DNA of 64,000 bases from Brassica napus (taxonomy: Eukaryota > Streptophyta > Magnoliopsida > Brassicales > Brassicaceae): contig NC_063442.1 of NCBI RefSeq assembly GCF_020379485.1, positions 15,622,009 through 15,686,008 on the forward strand. The letters run 5' to 3'. Shown in pieces: positions 10,384-21,365 of this stretch. The translations under genes were made by a program, and so were the position numbers. Each line of letters opens with the position of its first letter. The first letter of the stretch is position 1. Below the pieces are notes generated by a model that was not told the DNA's origin, did no database searches, and worked only from the letters and a program-made list of their open reading frames with translations.

Positions 10384-13365
10384 CACTTGTTCTCTTTTGT
10401 TTTTGTTTTGAGGCAAAAAAAAAAATAGCCAAGAAACGAAATATATGTGTTATTGGAAGGAAAACATGTGTAACACTAAGTAGTAGCTTACTAGATATAT
10501 CTCTATAGTTTTTTTCTTGGGGTAAAGTGATATATCTATATAGTTACATTTCTTTTACGCATGTAAACTGAAACCCAAACATTCTCGGTCTAATGAACGT
10601 TGGATGAACAATTTCATAGTTGGAAGACAAGAATGCGAGTAAAATTTACATTTAAGTTTTTAGAAACATACACATAACAGCTACGATTTTTGTTTTTGTC
10701 AACTAGTTCTATAACTAGATGATTTTCTCATACTCATAAATGGATATAAATATTTATAAAATAAATATACTATAATAATTAATTGTTATTTATTTTTAAA
10801 TTAAAATTAATCTACAATTTATATGCATAGTTTATATTAATAATATTATATTACTTTAATTAGACATATGATTTTAGATATAACATATCTAGTCGGTTTT
10901 GTAGTTTTTGTAGTTGATTTAGTTATATTAGATTGTATCTATTTCTCTGAATTCAACTAAAATGTTTTTTGGAATATATTAAAATTATGATTAATTTTCT
11001 TATTTGCATTTATGTTGGTTCTTGTCTTAGATATTTAAATATATTTGAAGAAAATTATGTATAACTTAAGATATATTGTACTTAGAATGAAATTAAAATA
11101 AACTAAATTGTCTGATTTCAAATTATGTAAATTAATATAACAATAATATTCTACAGTCTCATGCATATATGTAAATTTTACAAAATAACAAAATTATTAA
11201 AGTTGGTTAATATTTTATTTTCATTTGTTAATATATTTTGAGTCATCCTATAATTTACATTTATAAAAAAAATATTATTATAAAATTCTTATTGTAGTTA
11301 AACCTATGATTTTCGAGTCACTCATGTTGTGAATATATATTGAGTTACATATATTCTTTCAAATTCAAAGTGAAGTATAATTATTTTTTATTATAATTAA
11401 GTAAAATCAAATTAATTTTATTTATCGTTTAAATGTGCATGTAGTTTCATAATATTTATCAAATTATGTGTTGATTTGTTTTTAAAAAATCAGAAAATAA
11501 AACGATGATCAATATGAAATTACATACATAAGTAATTAATACATTTTTGAAAGCTCATGAACACATATCAATATTCAATAAAATATTTTACAAATTCTAA
11601 ATAATTTTATGCTTTAGATTTGTTAAATGTTTAACTGAAATTTATTTTAAATAATCTTAAAATGAGATTCAGATTTGCTTTGGTATTTTAATTGTAGTCA
11701 TATTAAGTTTCACAAACATAAAAACATAAAATATAAAAGCAAATTTAATATTATGAAAACAAATAATTTTAATAATGATAAAAGATATTTGTTGTAATTT
11801 CTTTTTATTTTTAATATCTCTTAAAAATAAGCAGTTTAAAAAAATTGTGTGATTGTATTTTAAAAATCATATTATATAAGTAAAATATAATTTATATATT
11901 TTTTACTGTAACTGAAAAATATTATAGCCAACTAAATATATGAAAAATAAATAAAACATTTCAATAATACTAATTATAAACTATTTTTAGTCAATTAAAC
12001 ACATATCAGTTTTTGTTACTTAATTATTTTATTTAATCATCTAAGAAAATAGATAGATATATAATAATTATTTCTATTACTTTGAAAATATATATTCTTT
12101 GTATTGTTTGAAATTATTTTTTCTAAGAAATAATATTTCTTTTTCTAATATCAAGATTATGTGTGTGAACCTTGTTTTAAGAAATCACATTATATGCAAA
12201 TATATATTTTCGTCTAAGAAAATATAGATATAAAGAAATATTTTATTACTTCAAAAGTATATTTTATGTTATTTAAAAATATTTTTTAAATGGAATATTT
12301 CTATTTTGTAAACTTTCCTTTTTAATGAAATAATATTACATATACATATATATTCGTTTTAAAAATTTACAAATTTTTCCTTTTTATTATATATGTTATA
12401 TGAAAAATTTTAAAAAGGAAACTAAATAAAAATTTCAATAATACTATTTAAATATAATATTTTTAATTCATTAATGGTATATATGTAATCAACCATCGTG
12501 AGAGTTAATGTGAACGCGACATTTAAGAAACTTACTTCTCAAATAATATTATACAGATTAATTTAAGTTGACTAAAAAAATTGTTATTTCTGGAAAAAAA
12601 ATATTCTATCGACTACTATTGATCAATATTTATAAATCAATAGTTTTGTGTATGTGCCTTTTTAATAATAAAATGCGCAAACAGTTAGATTACACATAAC
12701 TAAAAAAAAGTCTTTAAATTACAAAAGAAAAAAAAATCCAGTTTTGAATTGAAAAGGTTAATTAATTCCTTGAATCCGTTAAAGCCGTCAAACTCCGAGG
12801 CGACTTGAAAACTTAGCCCAACTAAGCCCATCCAGAAACTTGGGTGAAATATATGAAACCAAATAAGTAAAGGAAATTAATTGTGTACAACTATAAAAGT
12901 CACACGAGTAAAGAGAATATTAAGCAACTTTTTGTCTGCCACTATCCATGTGAAAATAGTGCATTTCTTTCTTTTATTTCAGCTAAATACATTTCTCCAC
13001 AGCAATATTTATTTGTTTTGGAACAAGTAGTCTCGAATTAGCGTTCATATAAGTATACTATATAACCACTAATAATGGTAAAAAGTATGGTGTATTACTT
13101 ACTAATTGAGCTTCTATAGCGTTTTCCCTAAAATAGTGTGTAAAATACCAGTTTTACTTCTATACAACCTTTTACAGGTTTGTTCTTTTTGGAACGATAA
13201 TAGATCCCTCCTTTTACTTTCACTTGGTGTACTTGCTTTTTCACGTGGCCACTATTGTTTTGGGTGGACTCCACATTATCTAACTAACTCAGTTATCAAT
13301 TTACTTTATAAGTTTTTCTTGATTTGTAAAAATTTGAAATGAATTTTATAACATTTGAGAAATTT
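10384..13365. other. Intergenic, extremely AT-rich
   Basis: About 3 kb, nearly all A/T, with only very short frames. No conserved protein, RNA gene or clear transposon end was recognised. CTAG-containing sequence near 10707-10720 could be a decayed Helitron edge, but there is no GC hairpin. The frame at 13106-13342 is probably chance. Confidence 0.5.
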
Positions 13366-13376
13366 ATATTAAAATC

Positions 13377-14616
13377 GCCCCATGGGGCCTCCAAATTTCC
13401 AAGAGCAAGATCTGACGGTGCAAGACCTCATTCTCCCCTCAACGGGAGAGTGGAATGTTAGTGCCATACGAGCCCACCTACCTTAGTATGAGGAGACAAT
13501 CCGCCTGTTACAGCCTAGTGCTTTTGAGATGCAAGATACCTTAGTGTGGTTGCCTGAGAAGTCGGGATCATATTCCACAAAGTCGGGTTATGCGCTGGCA
13601 AAATTACAGGGTAATGGCCAAGAATCTGAAGAGGCCCTACACCATTTCAACTGGAAAACGTGTGTCTGGAGCGTAGCAACTTCACCTAAGCTAAAGCTCT
13701 TTCTATGGAAACTTTCACACAAAGCCTTATCAGTGGGTGACGCTCTGGTACGAAGAGGCATTAATGTCGCTGGGGAGTGCAAGCGGTGTGGGGGAAGAGA
13801 GAGTGAAATCCATGCGTTCTTTCTCTGCCCGTTTGCTGCAAAAGTGTGGGATCTCTTGCCCGCTCTACAAAAGCCCCTCACCTCCACTGTATCAATCTTA
13901 CAACTTCTTGAAAGAGGTAAACGCATTATCAATCTTCCTCCTTCGGGAGTCTCGCAGCCGCTTTACCCCTGGATACTATGGAACCTATGGACTAGCAGAA
14001 ACCAGCTCATGTTCGAAGACAAGAAGTATACAGAGCTGGAGGTCCTCAACAAAGCTATCCGAGATGCACGGGAATGGAGCTGGGCTCAACCACTCAGCTC
14101 GCAAAAACCTACGACTAACATAGCCCCCCCACCGAGTATATGCAACGACCCCTCTGTCTTACTCTGTTTTACAGATGGTGCTTGGGATGCAGGCTCGAAA
14201 AAGTGCGGGTTGGGATGGGCTTTCAAAGACAAGGCGGGTTTGCTTCGAGCGCAAGGTTCTGGTGCAAGGGGCTATGTCAATTCAGCCCTAATGGCAGAAG
14301 CTCTAGCACTTAAGACTGCGATCTCGGCTGCACTCCACTTAGGTTTCCTCAATCTGAGGTGCCTCTCAGACTCTAGTAGTCTCATTTCTCTGCTCACCAC
14401 AGATTCCTCTGTCACTGAGCTCCAAGGGATCCTCCACGACATCCGCGTGTTGAGTAGTTCCCTTTTATCTGTTTCTTTTGCTTTTACGCCCCGAGCTTCA
14501 AATGTTTGTGCGGATGATCTAGCCAAATCAGCCCTACGCTTGTTTGTAAACTCTCCTCCTCTAATGGAGTAACTCTGTTTATTTTGAATTATGAATGAAT
14601 GTTTGACCAAAAAAAA
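13377..14616 (+). mobile_element. 5'-truncated LINE with 11-bp target-site duplication
   Basis: ATATTAAAATC lies on both sides (13366-13376 and 14617-14627). The 1.24-kb insert holds only the 3' end of a LINE: zf-RVT plus RNase H, a short 3' UTR (ATGAATGAATGTTTGACC) and an A tail. Its frame is nearly intact, so the insertion is younger than the one at 4497. It is inserted in AT-rich intergenic DNA between CHR19 and the defensin. Confidence 0.92.
13381..14572 (+). pseudogene. LINE ORF2 C-terminus (zf-RVT + RNase H)
   Basis: The frame continues upstream of the methionine at 13529 back to about 13381, with one stop (TAG near 13484). From 13529 it is open for 347 codons. It starts with a zf-RVT pattern (WLPEKSGSYSTKSGYALAKL; FLWKLSHKALSVGDALVRRG; C-x2-C at CKRCGGRESEIH, then FFLCP). 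It ends with an RNase H domain of the plant LINE type (CFTDGAWDAGSKKCGLGWAF, then MAEALALKTAI, LSDSSSL and ASNVCADDLAKSAL), in which the usual D, E, D, D positions can be seen. Endonuclease and polymerase are absent, so it cannot act as an element. Confidence 0.9.
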
Positions 14617-14627
14617 ATATTAAAATC

Positions 14628-15019
14628 TCCCAGGTAAATCTTTTTGACGTAATAATTTTTAAAATTTTATTTATTTAAATATTAATATAATTTAGAAAAA
14701 AATCTAGTCTAAAATTTCTTTGCATGTTATGTCACCTCAAAGACCAAATTTAAATTTTACACTGTGTCGGTAAAGCTAATTAATGGACCAAATTAATGAG
14801 AAAAAGCAAGGAAAATAAAGAGAAAATCGACAAAACGTCGTCACACCACTGTGGCAACAATCAATAGGGAATCTCAAATTTGATAATGGTTCAAAAAGAT
14901 ATACCTTTCACTGGTTTTATAAAAATACGTTCAAACATATCAACTAAATACTAAAAAACTCGATTTCGTATTAAAGTAATCAATATTCTCGATCGTTCTT
15001 ATACCGCTTTATAGTCCCT
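14628..15019. other. Intergenic and defensin promoter
   Basis: AT-rich sequence between the LINE and the defensin TATA box, with no gene. It must contain the proximal upstream region of the defensin gene; no specific cis-element can be called with confidence. Confidence 0.5.
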
Positions 15020-15027
15020 TTATATAG
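15020..15027 (+). promoter_or_regulatory. TATA box of the defensin gene
   Basis: TTATATAG, about 95 bp before the ATG. A closely similar CTTTATATATAG...GCC context occurs twice before the defensin pseudogene (26944 and 27080), which supports it as the conserved core promoter of this gene family. Confidence 0.7.
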
Positions 15028-15117
15028 CGCCACCTTCCTCATTAGCTCACCACGCACTTCACAATTGTTCCCCTTTTCCAACTATCGCTCTCTTAAACTT
15101 TCTTCCTCTCTCTCAAA

Positions 15118-15691
15118 ATGAAGCTTTCTTTGCGTTTGATCTCAGCTGTTCTCCTCATGATCATGATATTCGTTGCTTCAGGTTCATTGCCCCTACAACT
15201 TAATATCTAACTATGCACGTATGCATGCAAATATGTAATCGTTTAATATAATTTGTGGATCTACTATAGATCCATATATATATATATATATAATTATTCA
15301 TGTTTTCTGACGATTATTCTGTGAATACTCTTAGATAAATTTGGTTTTTATCGCTTCTCATCCCCACACGAATTCAGTTGACTATGGGCTTTGGTTGTGG
15401 TGTTTAGCGAACATACTCGTTCTTGCATTAACTTTAAAGATAAATAGCGCATCATGCATGGGAACATGAAACTTTTCTATGGGCTAAAGAAAGTGTCTTC
15501 GTATGTGTTCATTTTGTATAGGGATGGGTCCAGTAACCGTGGAGGCACGCACGTGTGAGTCGAAGAGCCATAAGTTCAGGGGTCCTTGTGTGAGCAGACA
15601 CAACTGCGCAAACGTGTGCCACAACGAAGGTTTTCATGGAGGTAAATGCCGTGGGTTCCGTCGTCGTTGCTACTGCACCAGACATTGCTGA
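15118..15691 (+). CDS. PDF2.2: Plant defensin, PDF2/LCR class
   Basis: Two exons (15118-15181 and 15522-15691) encode 77 aa; the 340-bp intron splits a glycine codon after the signal peptide, as in the family. Residues 1-22 form a hydrophobic secretion signal ([20 protein letters not shown]), and the mature part begins around RTCESK (residue 31). It has the eight cysteines of plant defensins in the order C-C-C-C-C-C-x-C-C, including the CYC pair and the C-x3-C of the alpha/beta motif (CANVC). The sequence is closest to Arabidopsis PDF2.2/LCR69 (At2g02100); PDF2.1 and PDF2.3 are near alternatives. It follows CHR19 as in Arabidopsis. By family it is a secreted antimicrobial peptide with a broad expression pattern. 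No defect is seen. Confidence 0.93.
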
Positions 15692-16314
15692 TCCATCCAT
15701 CGATCGAGACTCATAACACAAAATCTTCAATCCATCGTCTCGTCTCGTCTCATGTTTGTTTCTTTCTATCTAATATTCGTACAGTACCATGTCGTACTAT
15801 GCTTGTGTGTGTGTTTTATGTGTTCTTGAATAAGTCTTTGATTTGTGTGTTTTTGGTTTTATTGTAATGTTAAATTCTAATATTTGTTTTTTAAAAAGAA
15901 AATCAAGATGCGTCTACATAAACATAGTTATATATCTAATTACGTTAATTCGATGACTCTGATCAAACCGAGTTATTAATACTAGGTGACTGGTGGTATA
16001 TATGAAGTAGTAGCAGGCTGATGATTATAAATAATTATACAACCATTTGGCGGATCTAGGATGAATTTCTACCCAGGGTAAAACAACAAAACACTAATAA
16101 TATATTATAAGTTCAAATTTTTATCCAAAGCATTAATAAAATTATAAGCAAAATTACACCCAAAAAAAAATTACGGGGGGCAGCTGCCCCACCGACTCCC
16201 CACCTAGTTACAGCTACTATAAAATATTTTATGTTTTTATGTTCATAGATGTTGGAGCAATAACCAAGTGTAAATAAGAACTTAAAAAGCCTAGTGTTTC
16301 TAGATGTTTGGGGT
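15692..16314. other. Defensin 3' flank with a TE remnant
   Basis: The first 200 bp is the probable 3' UTR (two AATAA-like positions, TGAATAAG near 15827). At about 16050-16205 a remnant starts GGCGGATCTAGGATGAATTT and ends GGGGGGCAGCTGCCCCACCGACTCCCC, a common plant TE pattern with GC-rich ends. Its family was not resolved. Confidence 0.4.
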
Positions 16315-16454
16315 CAGTGGCGTGGAACAGAAACTTTTTGTACTAGGGTCAAAAATATTTATTGGGATCAAATTTTCATTTTTGGTGGGGTTACTAAAAA
16401 ATTTCTTAAAATAAAAATAATATTTAAAATTTCTTAAACACTGCCTCCGCCCCT
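16315..16454. mobile_element. hAT-type MITE
   Basis: Ends are CAGTGGCGTGGAACAG on the left and, reversed, CAGGGGCGGAGGCAGT on the right, with about 110 bp of AT-rich sequence between them. A clean 8-bp duplication is not visible (TGGGGT occurs at both edges), so the exact borders are uncertain. Confidence 0.5.
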
Positions 16455-17098
16455 GGGGTGATAAAAATAATATATCAAAGAAGCCATGTGTTTCTAAAAA
16501 GGGATTTTTGCAAAATTGACCTACAACTTAAAGTCAAACACAAAACTAACCTCCCTTTTTTTTGAAAATTGGTTTTGCCCTATTCACCACACAAATTCAT
16601 ATAATTTACGAAAATGCCATCAATTTTTTTTTTTTTTTTCGAAAGTGACATTTTTACTCTCTCACCCTCATTATCTTCAAGTAATTACAAGATTGCCATT
16701 GTCATCAATACCACAACCACCATGAACAACCAATTTGAAGCTCTTAATGCTCCCAAAATCGATTTACCCTTCTTCTTTTTCCATTCTTGTGAAGTAAACA
16801 CAACATATCTCTCACTTTCTCTCCACAATGAGCTAAAAAAACCCAAAATTTTGATTCTAAAATTTTTATGGTTCATAGAGTCATAGAAGCTAACGATTAT
16901 GGGTGGGTGACTTTCGTTTGTGATTCTGTGTGCTTGGAGAAGCCTTATGTATGTTAAGGAACTTATCTCACCAATTTAAGGTATGACATCGAGTTTTTTT
17001 CCAGATCTGTTCGTCAGACGACTTACTTGGGAAGTCGTCTGGCTGTAGACGACTTACCTTTCAGTCGTCTGGCTGTAGACGACTTACCTGGAAGTCGT

Positions 17099-17874
17099 CT
17101 GGTCAACGCAGAGGTTATTTTTGCAATTGACTTTGAAATCTGTAACCTGAGACGACTGAAAGTTAAGTCGTCTACTATTGTTTGGTTTCAAAAAAAATTC
17201 CAAAGAACCTAGACGACTTACATTTCAGTCGTCATAGGTTAGTTTTGCATTTGACTGGATAATTTCAGAAGTTTGACTTCCCCAGACGACTTACATTTCA
17301 GTCGTCTGGCGAAAATTAAAATAATAATATTTTTTTAAAAGTAGACGACTTAAAGTTAAGTCGTCATAGGTTAGTTTTGCAATTGAAAAAAAAAACTTTA
17401 AAATTTAATTATACACAGACGACTTATAATTCAGTCGTCCACCAGACGACTTAATTGTAAGTCGTCCAGGACTTTTTTCCGAGATTCTGGTCAAACCTCG
17501 TAAATCCTGGACGACTTACATTTCAGTCGTCTCGTGGACGACTGAATTATAAGTCGTCTGTATATAATTAAATCTTGAAGTTTTTTTTTCAATTGCAAAA
17601 CTAACCTATGACGACTTAACTTTAAGTCGTCTACTTTTAAAAAAATATTATTATTTTAATTTTCACTAGACGACTAAAATGTAAGTCGTCCAAAAAGTCA
17701 AACTTCTGAAATAATCCAGTCAAATGCAAAACTAACCTCTGACGACTGAAATGTAAGTCGTCTAGCTTTTTTGGAGTTTTTTTTTAACCAAACAATAGTA
17801 GACGACTTAACTTTCAGTCGTCCGAAATAACAGATTTCAAAGTCAATTGCAAAAATAACCTCTGCGTTGACCAG
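17099..17874. repeat. Long inverted repeat (hairpin) inside the MULE
   Basis: The outer 44 bp (17099-17142) is an exact reverse complement of 17831-17874. Matching continues inward with few changes to a loop at about 17472-17504, giving arms near 375 bp. Each arm carries several GACGACTTA..TCAGTCGTC mini-palindromes and the phrase GGTTAGTTTTGCAATTGA. If transcribed it would fold into a long double-stranded RNA. Confidence 0.92.
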
Positions 17875-18424
17875 ACGACATACAGTTTAGTCGTCTAGAC
17901 AACTTAGATTGAAGTCGTCCGCGTCTTCTCCACTAGTTTTTAAGTCTTCTACGTTAGTTTTTGAATAACTTGTATTTTTAAGAGTGATAAGTAACTTCAA
18001 GATATGTAAAACTCATATTTACAAAATATGTTCTCTCCCTTAGTTTTACTAAATTTGACTAAGTTATTCAATGCAAACTTATAAAAAATATGATATGCTT
18101 TGACTAGTTACTATTGTTTGTTTCCATCTCTTACCAACATTCTTGTTTATTATGATGATAAAAAGGCCATTGAAGTTTATTATTGCATATGAGAGATCCA
18201 AAGATAAGAAAAAGGCTACTGAAGTCTATTATTTCATTGATTTGTAAATGTGTAAACACATTGTTAGCACATTTAATACATCTTGGAAAACAGTATTACT
18301 GATTTTACAAAAAATTCACAACTAAAAGAGTATACATGCAATTCACAAAACAGACCACAAACAAAACTATTATAGATAATTCATCTACAAAGACAAGCTT
18401 GGATTCCACTTGAGTAGACAAGAC

Positions 18425-19512
18425 CAGACAACTTTTAAGAAGTCCAGACGACTTCTAAGAAGTCCAGACGACTTCCAGGAAGTTCAGACGACTTTGCCAG
18501 AAGACTTTTAGTAAGTTCAGACGACTTCCAGACGACTTTACAGGAAGTCCAGACGACTTTTAGGAAGTCCAGACGACTTCCAGACGACTTCCAGACGACT
18601 AACAAGTAAGTCGTCCCAGAAGTCTTCCAGATCTGAAAAACCTGCATATTAAATCCAGATCTGAAAACCTGCATATTCAAAAACGTTCAAATGGCTTAAA
18701 AACAGAAAAAATGAATGGAAGATTAGATAAATCTACCTTTACAGAACACACAAAAATACATATATAAAAATAATAGATCTACCTTTAAATTAGTGGAAGA
18801 TGAGTACCATCTAATTAAAAACCTGCAAAAAAAAAAATAGATTAGTAACAAAGACATGAGACAAAATTGAAAAATTCATATAAAGTTTGGTGTTTTCAAG
18901 TCAAAGAGATTAGAGTGGGTTTGGAGAGTTTTAGTTTGGGAAAAAAGTAAGAACTTTATACAACAAGAAGTTACCAAATGATAAAAAATCAGACATAAGA
19001 ACTTACCAAAACGCTCAGAAAAATCCAGACGACTTCCTAGAAGTCCAGACGACTTCCTAGAAGTCCAGACGACTTCCTGGAAGTCCAGACGACTTTCTGG
19101 AAGTCCAGACGACTTTGTCAGAAGACTTCCAAGAAGTCCAGACGACTTCCAGACGACTTCCAGACGACTAACAGGTAAGTCGTCCCAGAAGTCTTCCAGA
19201 TCTGAAAAACCTGCACATCAAATCCAGATCTGAAAAACCTGCATATCCAAAAACGTTCAAATGACTTAAAAATAGAGAAAATGAGTGGAAGATTAGATAA
19301 ATCTACATTTATAGAACACACAAAAATACATATCTAAAATTAATAGATCTACCTCTAAATTAGTGAAAGATGAGTACCACTTGATTAAAAACCTGCAAAA
19401 GAGATAGATTAGTAAGAAATACATGAGACAAAACTGAAAAATTCATATAAAGTTTGGTGTTTTCAAGTCAAAGAGATTAGAGAGAGGTTGGAGAGTTTTA
19501 GAATGATGAACA
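18425..19512. repeat. Tandem direct duplication with AGACGACTTC arrays
   Basis: About 18430-18945 and 19022-19512 are two copies of one block, offset about 570 bp. Each begins with a minisatellite of roughly 20-bp units (AAGTCCAGACGACTTCCTAG and variants), then AACA(A/G)GTAAGTCGTCCCAGAAG, then a shared unique stretch (CCAGATCTGAAAAACCTGCA ... AGTTTGGTGTTTTCAAGTCA). The copies differ by scattered substitutions, so the duplication is not recent. Confidence 0.88.
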
Positions 19513-20429
19513 TTACATTTTTGTTGCAGCCATTTGAGAGGAGGTGAGAGAATGTGTAAATTTTTCTTTATATAGGGAGACAAAAAATCCAATTAGATTA
19601 AATATTTTTGACTCAGGCGACTTCCTGGACGACTTACATTTCAGTCGTCTGGTGAAGAAATTAAAACAGACGACTTACATGTAAGTCGTCAAGAAGAGTT
19701 TAATATTTTTAGCGGAAAATTAAATATTTTTAGCGGGAAACTAAAATAGAAGACTTTCCAGACGACTTACAAGTAAGTCGTCTGGACGACTGAAATATAC
19801 GTCGTCCGGGTAAATTATTCAACAGACGACTGAAATATAAGTCGTCCACACCCTAAACATAACCCCTAAACTTAATTATCTAATTAAACACTTCATAAAA
19901 CCAAATCAAACTTGAAAAGTGTTTACTATACACAGAAATAAACACATATAAGTGAAAACTAATTTTTGAAAAAAACATTTTAGTTTTCCAAAATCTAACC
20001 CTAACAATACATACAATACTACAACATATGTTTGCCAAACTCCTAAACCAAAGTATTTCATGATTCACTACTTCCACTCATCTATCTACAAAACAAATCA
20101 ATTTTATCATATCTTAATTTATATCAGTTAAAACTGTTTATAATTACTTGATTTTTATTTTTTACGCATTAAAATATTTTTTTACAAGATTTATAAATTA
20201 TTTTTAAAATAAACTGGTACCAGACGACTTCCAACATCTCAGACGACTCAGACGATTTACTGGGGCTATATTCGTAAAAATAGCTTCTGTTTTTTTGTTT
20301 GGTCACAAGGGGCTGAGCTGTAATTTCACTAGGCTTTTAGGTTAGTTTTGTATTTGATTCAAGTTTGGGTATAGGTTTGGGATTAAAATCAAGTTGTGAG
20401 TTAGTTTTGCCAAAAACCCCTTCTAAAAA

Positions 20430-21365
20430 AGAGCAAAAGAAGTTTCTGTGAGACCGAAGTTCTAATAATATGGTATCATTCTTTGCATGGAATACATGTA
20501 ACTTCAACAAATAGCAAAGTAATAACATTGGTTTTTGAATTTTCACAGCTAGCTAAACCATTATATCAATAACTATGAATATATTTACGTGGACTGCACA
20601 TGAATCCTTTGGTAAGTTTGATCTGATCCAATTTTTGTGACTTCTTTACAAAAGTCCTCGTCACATTCTGATTCTAATATAATCCTGATTATCTGAATAG
20701 AAATTCTAGATCTAGCGCTTTCATTTAATTGTTTACAAACCTTGAAACAATCAACTGAACAACTGCTTTGTTCGCCTTGCTTGCTTATTTACAGTTTTAA
20801 TAAGTTACCTAGCTTAATCACTGCTGATTAGGATCTATTGTGTACCTTAAGTCCACGTGAATTCGATCTCTAAGTATTACAATTGAACCTCTTATCTGAG
20901 AGAGTAAATAGGGTTTAGTATTTGGAAGATGTGGATTGAGGTTTAGGTCAACATTAACTTCTTACATGCAAGTATAGACATTTCATAATTTCTCCAATAT
21001 GTAGTATACTATTTATTTTGTTCCATTCTATTTAGATTTATAGTTTATATTTGGGTTTATGGCTCATATATAGGTTTAGGGTTTAGTAATTACGATTTAT
21101 GGTTTGGTATTTAAGGGTTTGAAGTGGGGTTGGGATAGACTTTATTATTTAGGAGTTGAGATGAGATTGGGTGTCCTATACTATTAGGAATTGTGGATAT
21201 GGTTATAGTCTTATACTACTTAGACCATTTGGAATAGAACACTCTGTATCTATTTTTGTGGTCACTAAACGTGTGACGTAGATAACTCCTCCTTCTTTCA
21301 TGTGTAAATATGTTTGTGGCAAATAAGTGTGTCATGTGGGCTTTATTACATGATTTTATTGTAAA
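20430..21365. other. Intergenic, no gene seen
   Basis: AT-rich DNA between the MULE and the Helitron. At 21035-21120 there are loose GGTTTAGGGTTTAG-like words, weakly telomere-like. No reading frame or RNA gene is supported. Confidence 0.5.

Larger units (their letters stand above)
16501..20420. mobile_element. Non-autonomous Mutator-like element (MULE), 3.9 kb
   Basis: TTCTAAAAA is present immediately outside both ends (16492-16500 and 20421-20429), a perfect 9-bp duplication as made by Mutator-like transposases. The ends are imperfect inverted repeats: GGGATTTTTGCAAAATTGAC on the left, GGGGTTTTTGGCAAAACTAA on the reversed right, both continuing to ACAACTT. The interior has no transposase frame. 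It holds a long hairpin (17099-17874), two related direct-repeat blocks (18420-19510) and dozens of GACGACTT/AAGTCGTC units, many paired as short palindromes. It must depend on a transposase supplied elsewhere. Confidence 0.88.

Noticed and set aside
18430..19195. Regularly spaced GACGACTT repeats that resemble a CRISPR-like array
   Set aside because: Units are variable in spacing, occur in both orientations, have no unique spacers of constant size, and lie inside a plant MULE.
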